A stretch of DNA of 35,372 bases from Nitrospiraceae bacterium. Its GTDB lineage: Bacteria > Hydrogenedentota > Hydrogenedentia > Hydrogenedentales > SLHB01. The stretch lies in the NCBI GenBank assembly GCA_011682535.1, contig JAACEL010000002.1, positions 1 to 35,372 of the forward strand, given 5' to 3'. Of the stretch, positions 34,559 through 35,372 are shown one piece after another. Below the pieces are notes generated by a model. The model was not told the DNA's origin. It saw only the letters and a program-made list of their open reading frames with translations, and did not search any database. A program made the translations under genes and the position numbers. Position 1 is the first letter of the stretch, and each line of letters begins with the position of its first letter.

Positions 34559-35372
34559 GTGTCTGCAAAACCCTTGGCGCGTCTGGTCCGCAAAGCCCTT
34601 GAGGAAGATGTGGGCCTCGGGGATCTCACCACGAATCTCACGGTCCCGGATGATGCCCGTTGCACCGCCACGCTCGTGGCGAAGGCGGCAGGCGTCCTTA
34701 GCGGCATCGGAGCTTTTCGTGCGGTTTTTGACCGGCTGAAAACCAAGGTTAAAGGCTGGGATGCCATGGCGGATGGCACGGCGTTCCGCGCAGGCGACTC
34801 TATCGCCAGGTTTACCGGTGGCACCCGCGCGGTGCTCACGGGGGAACGCACTGCCATGAACTTTGTGCAGCATTTGTCGGGCGTTGCCACGCTCACGGCC
34901 GAGTTCGTTGCCGCCGTGAAGGGCCTTGACGCCACGATTTGCGATACGCGCAAGACGACGCCCCTTTTGCGCGATTCGGAAAAGGCGGCCGTGTTGCATG
35001 GGGGCGGGTCCAATCATCGCCATGCGCTGTACGACGGCATGCTGATCAAAGAGAATCACATTGCCGCGGCGGGCGGCATCACGGAGGCCATCGAGAAGGT
35101 TTCCCAGGGCGCCCATCATCTTATGAAAATCGAGGTGGAGGTTAGGTCTCTCGATGAGTTGGAGGAAGCGCTGAAGGCCGGGGCGGATGTCATCATGCTT
35201 GACAACATGGGCCTTGACACGATGGCCGCGGCGGTGGACGTGGCCGGCGGCTCGTCCGTGCTGCTCGAGGCGAGTGGAAACATCTCGCTGGACACTGTAA
35301 GGGCCGTGGCGGAGACCGGCGTCCACATCATCTCGGTGGGGGCCTTGACCCATTCCGCGCCCTCGGCGGATC
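34559..35372 (+). CDS. nadC: Nicotinate-nucleotide pyrophosphorylase (carboxylating), truncated by the window end
   Basis: Manual translation from GTG 34559: VSAKPLARLVRKALEEDVGLGDLTTNLTVP...TGERTAMNFVQHLSGVATLT...CDTRKTTPLLRDSEKAAVLHGGGSNHRHALYDGMLIKENHI...GADVIMLDNM...LEASGNI...VHIISVGALTHSAPSAD. Open to the last base; absent from the supplied ORF track because it has no stop in the window. Confidence 0.93.
   Translation, partial: MSAKPLARLVRKALEEDVGLGDLTTNLTVPDDARCTATLVAKAAGVLSGIGAFRAVFDRLKTKVKGWDAMADGTAFRAGDSIARFTGGTRAVLTGERTAMNFVQHLSGVATLTAEFVAAVKGLDATICDTRKTTPLLRDSEKAAVLHGGGSNHRHALYDGMLIKENHIAAAGGITEAIEKVSQGAHHLMKIEVEVRSLDELEEALKAGADVIMLDNMGLDTMAAAVDVAGGSSVLLEASGNISLDTVRAVAETGVHIISVGALTHSAPSAD

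Noticed and set aside
34445-35353. 302-aa minus-strand ORF antisense to nadC
   Set aside because: Manual plus-strand translation gives an intact NadC; the minus ORF is a shadow.

Overview
This is a GC-rich bacterial chromosomal window with about 20 well-supported protein-coding genes, two tRNAs and several repeats. On the minus strand from the left: a 20-bp tandem array, then menD, menF and menG/ubiE-like genes, a family 2 glycosyltransferase and a REC+DHp regulator. Next come a PuuA/GlnA-like glutamine synthetase (+), an SDR oxidoreductase (+), and a secreted FG-GAP/PQQ-like propeller + DUF4091 protein (-). A four-subunit 2-oxoacid:ferredoxin oxidoreductase (-) and a 1515-aa LRR/InlB-B-repeat/TIG surface protein (-) follow. 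On the plus strand there is then a lipoprotein, an AmmeMemoRadiSam radical SAM gene, a tiny RR-signal/lipobox ORF, an exported-looking Memo+AMMECR1 fusion, and a 1291-aa SpeE-like/FMN-binding/NosR-NapH-like membrane fusion. After it come TldD, a DUF4380-like protein, two tandem DUF2961 (GH172-like) proteins, a HAD hydrolase, an HTH-REC regulator (-), tRNA-Phe and tRNA-Thr (-), and a nadC gene cut by the window end. The gene content (DUF2961, DUF4091, DUF4380, AmmeMemoRadiSam) resembles environmental PVC/Hydrogenedentes-like bacteria, but that placement is inference only. Items most worth a second look: (i) the AmmeMemoRadiSam neighbourhood at 20437-27935, with its small coupled ORF and giant flavin/Fe-S membrane fusion; (ii) a repeat family placed just after stop codons in four copies; (iii) a 161-bp MITE-like element with 17-bp perfect terminal inverted repeats; (iv) a palindrome-rich intergenic mosaic at 11819-12175. 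No CRISPR array, rRNA, transposase gene or recognised defence system was seen.
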